Below are positions 14,035 through 15,062 of a DNA stretch of 15,062 nt, in pieces. The translations under genes were made by a program, and so were the position numbers. The notes beneath the pieces are model-generated. The model saw nothing but the letters and a program-made list of their open reading frames with translations. It searched no databases and was not told the origin of the DNA. Position 1 is the stretch's first letter. Each line of letters opens with the position of its first letter. This stretch comes from Planctomycetota bacterium. GTDB lineage: Bacteria; Planctomycetota; JAJSAM01. The stretch is taken from positions 1 through 15,062 of the forward strand of contig JAOZQC010000019.1 in NCBI GenBank assembly GCA_029932425.1, given 5' to 3'.

Positions 14035-14068
14035 GTGAAAAACCCGTGCCGGTCACCGGCGTTTCGGT
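14035..14068. repeat. Palindromic element, degenerate copy 3 in tandem
   Basis: Begins GTGAAAAACCCGTGCCGGTCA, 37 bases after copy 2, and matches it at about 24 of 34 positions, including GTGAAAAA, TGCC, GTCA and GTTTC in register. It has its own inner dyad, GCCGGT and ACCGGC around one base (14048-14060), immediately upstream of the -10-like box of the nuclease gene. Confidence 0.5.
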
Positions 14069-14078
14069 TCCGCCTCGG

Positions 14079-14084
14079 TATACT
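14079..14084 (+). promoter_or_regulatory. -10 box (TATACT) of the nuclease gene, likely leaderless
   Basis: TATACT is one base from consensus and is followed by six bases and the ATG at 14091, with no ribosome site. The transcript would start at the start codon. The upstream region that would hold the -35 is occupied by the dyad of repeat copy 3, and no clear -35 is seen. Confidence 0.5.
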
Positions 14085-14090
14085 CCGGCC

Positions 14091-14948
14091 ATGAGCCCCC
14101 GTCGCGAGAAGTACTACCCCACGCAGCTGGAGACCTTCCAGCAGTGCCCGTTCAAGTACCGGTGTTCCCGGGACCCCGAGATCCGGGACAAGTACCGCAG
14201 GCCCACCCCGCAGCTCTACATGGGCACCTGCATCCATGACGCCCTCGAGGCCTTCTTCGACATCCGCCGGGTGCCGGTGGGGCAGCGGACCCTCGAGAAG
14301 CTCGGGGACCTCCTGCGGCGGGCCTGGGCCGGCGTCGATCTCTCCCCCTGGAAGCGGGACGCCCGGCGGAGGGAGCGCGAGATCGTCTTCGGCGGCGACC
14401 GCGAGGAGGAGGCGTCCTGGGGCAAGCTCGCCCTGACGATCCTCGAGCGCTACTACCGCATCGCGGACCGCACCGTGATTCCGTTCACCGCGGAGCAGTT
14501 CCACGAGGCCCCGCTCGCGGAGGACGTGATTCTGGCGGGCAAGATCGACCGCATCGACCAGGCCGCGGACGGCTCGCTCGAGGTCATCGACTACAAGACG
14601 GGCAAGCTGCCCTGGCGCCGGGACGAGGAGTCCCTCGCGCAGGAGGACCTCCAGCTCTCCAGCTACGCCATCGTGGTGGGCCGCAAGTACCGGATCCCCG
14701 TGAGCCGGTGCTCCCTCGTGTTCCTGGCCCACGACGAGACGCTGGGCTTCACCCCGTCCCCGGAGCTGCTCGCCGCGAAGGGAGAGGAGATCCTGGGAAT
14801 CGTCTCCCGGATCCGGGCCGAGAGGGAGTGGGCCCCGCGGGAGAACCCGCTCTGCCCCTGGTGCGAGTACCGGGAGATCTGCCCGGTGGGGAAGGAGATC
14901 CCCTCCCCGGAGGAGCGGCCCGCCGAGAAACCGGACGTACCCTTCTGA
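14091..14948 (+). CDS. RecB/Cas4-like PD-(D/E)XK nuclease with Fe-S cysteine motif (285 aa)
   Basis: A predicted DNA exonuclease of the RecB/AddB/Cas4 nuclease superfamily. Motifs in order: TQLETFQQCPFKY (residues 11-23, with C19), MGTCIHDALEAFF (H49), KIDRID with D153, LEVIDYKTGK with D167 and K169, and the QLSSY motif (Q188, Y192). C255, C258 and C264 in LCPWCEYREIC together with C19 fit the four-cysteine [4Fe-4S] site of AddB/Cas4-type nucleases. There is no helicase domain in the protein and no CRISPR or cas gene nearby. Substrate and partner are unknown; DNA repair or exchange is the best guess. ATG 14091 puts the conserved motifs at the N-terminus and matches the TATACT box; upstream in-frame sequence is low complexity. 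Confidence 0.88.
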   Translation: MSPRREKYYPTQLETFQQCPFKYRCSRDPEIRDKYRRPTPQLYMGTCIHDALEAFFDIRRVPVGQRTLEKLGDLLRRAWAGVDLSPWKRDARRREREIVFGGDREEEASWGKLALTILERYYRIADRTVIPFTAEQFHEAPLAEDVILAGKIDRIDQAADGSLEVIDYKTGKLPWRRDEESLAQEDLQLSSYAIVVGRKYRIPVSRCSLVFLAHDETLGFTPSPELLAAKGEEILGIVSRIRAEREWAPRENPLCPWCEYREICPVGKEIPSPEERPAEKPDVPF

Positions 14949-14950
14949 CT

Positions 14951-15062
14951 TCAGTCCCGCGAGGCCAGGAACAGGCGCAGGACGTACCAGAGCATCAACG
15001 CCACGGAGGCGAAGAGCTCCAGCGCGGCGGCCACGTGCCGGTCCTTCGGGTAGTGGTGGAGG
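14951..15062 (-). CDS. C-terminus of a membrane protein, possibly Bax inhibitor-1/YccA family (partial)
   Basis: The last 36 codons of a minus-strand gene that continues beyond the window, ending with TGA (14953-14951). The visible sequence, HHYPKDRHVAAALELFASVA followed by LMLWYVLRLFLASRD, is a charged segment and one hydrophobic helix. The pattern LELFASVALxxWYVLR resembles, from memory, C-terminal helices of BI-1/YccA proteins. Too short for certainty. It converges on the nuclease gene with two bases between the stops. Confidence 0.45.
   Translation of the reverse strand, partial: LHHYPKDRHVAAALELFASVALMLWYVLRLFLASRD

Larger units (their letters stand above)
13763..14090. other. 328-base spacer between iscX and the nuclease gene
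   Basis: No gene is supported here. An open frame continues in phase with the downstream nuclease back to 13770, but its translation is low-complexity Arg/Pro/Gly. The spacer contains the operon-end inverted repeat, a G-rich tract at 13837-13866, a stretch of GC-rich sequence without clear features to about 13990, two tandem palindromic elements (13998-14068) and a -10-like box just before the nuclease ATG. Confidence 0.7.

Noticed and set aside
13770..14090. N-terminal extension of the nuclease frame to an upstream ATG
   Set aside because: The added residues are low-complexity Arg/Pro/Gly and read through palindromic repeats and the TATACT box; homologous proteins begin at the YYPTQLETF segment.
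14091..14948. Calling the nuclease Cas4
   Set aside because: It has the shared motifs, but at 285 residues it is larger than typical Cas4, and no CRISPR array or other cas gene is in the window.

Overview
The window is a GC-rich bacterial chromosomal segment. It carries ordinary housekeeping genes plus a nearly complete ISC iron-sulfur cluster assembly locus of the proteobacterial type (iscS, iscU, hscB, hscA, fdx, iscX, with iscA divergent). I cannot name the organism. The mixture of an Isc/Hsc locus, an LCAD-like acyl-CoA dehydrogenase, a class IV (HDAC11-like) deacetylase and a large secreted Ig-plus-propeller protein would fit an uncultured delta-proteobacterial or Acidobacteriota-like lineage. 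That is inference from gene content only.

Layout. Bases 1-1342 hold the tail of a small membrane protein and an acyl-CoA dehydrogenase. Bases 1343-1601 are a repeat-rich spacer with a palindromic hairpin element and a 28-bp tandem, REP-like repeat. thiI (minus, 1602-2764) follows and is broken by a small frameshifting deletion. Diverging from it is a 1084-residue exported protein (2939-6193) with Ig/IPT-like domains and what I read as a seven-bladed beta-propeller. Then come a four-TM protein of unknown function (6343-7410) and an HDAC-family deacetylase (7415-8386).

The ISC locus occupies 8377-13762. iscA is on the minus strand; the remaining genes run on the plus strand from a shared 243-bp control region. 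That region holds an AT-rich dyad, a -10-like box and a possible 25-codon leader ORF whose stop overlaps the iscS start. IscS supplies sulfur, IscU is the scaffold, HscB and HscA release the cluster using the LPPVK motif of IscU, Fdx supplies electrons, IscA is a carrier and IscX a regulator of IscS. No iscR is present in the window. IscS would also be the natural sulfur donor for ThiI.

After the operon a 328-bp spacer holds an inverted repeat, a G-quadruplex-like run and two more copies of the palindromic element, leading to a stand-alone RecB/Cas4-like PD-(D/E)XK nuclease with an apparent iron-sulfur motif (14091-14948). The window ends in the C-terminus of a minus-strand membrane protein, possibly BI-1/YccA family.

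The most notable signals are: (i) a 31-nt palindromic element at two distant sites whose copies carry mismatches in opposite arms; (ii) a recurrent arrangement in which a -10-like box lies 6-8 nt before an ATG without a ribosome binding site, suggesting leaderless transcripts; (iii) the possible leaderless leader ORF coupled to iscS; and (iv) the deletion in thiI.
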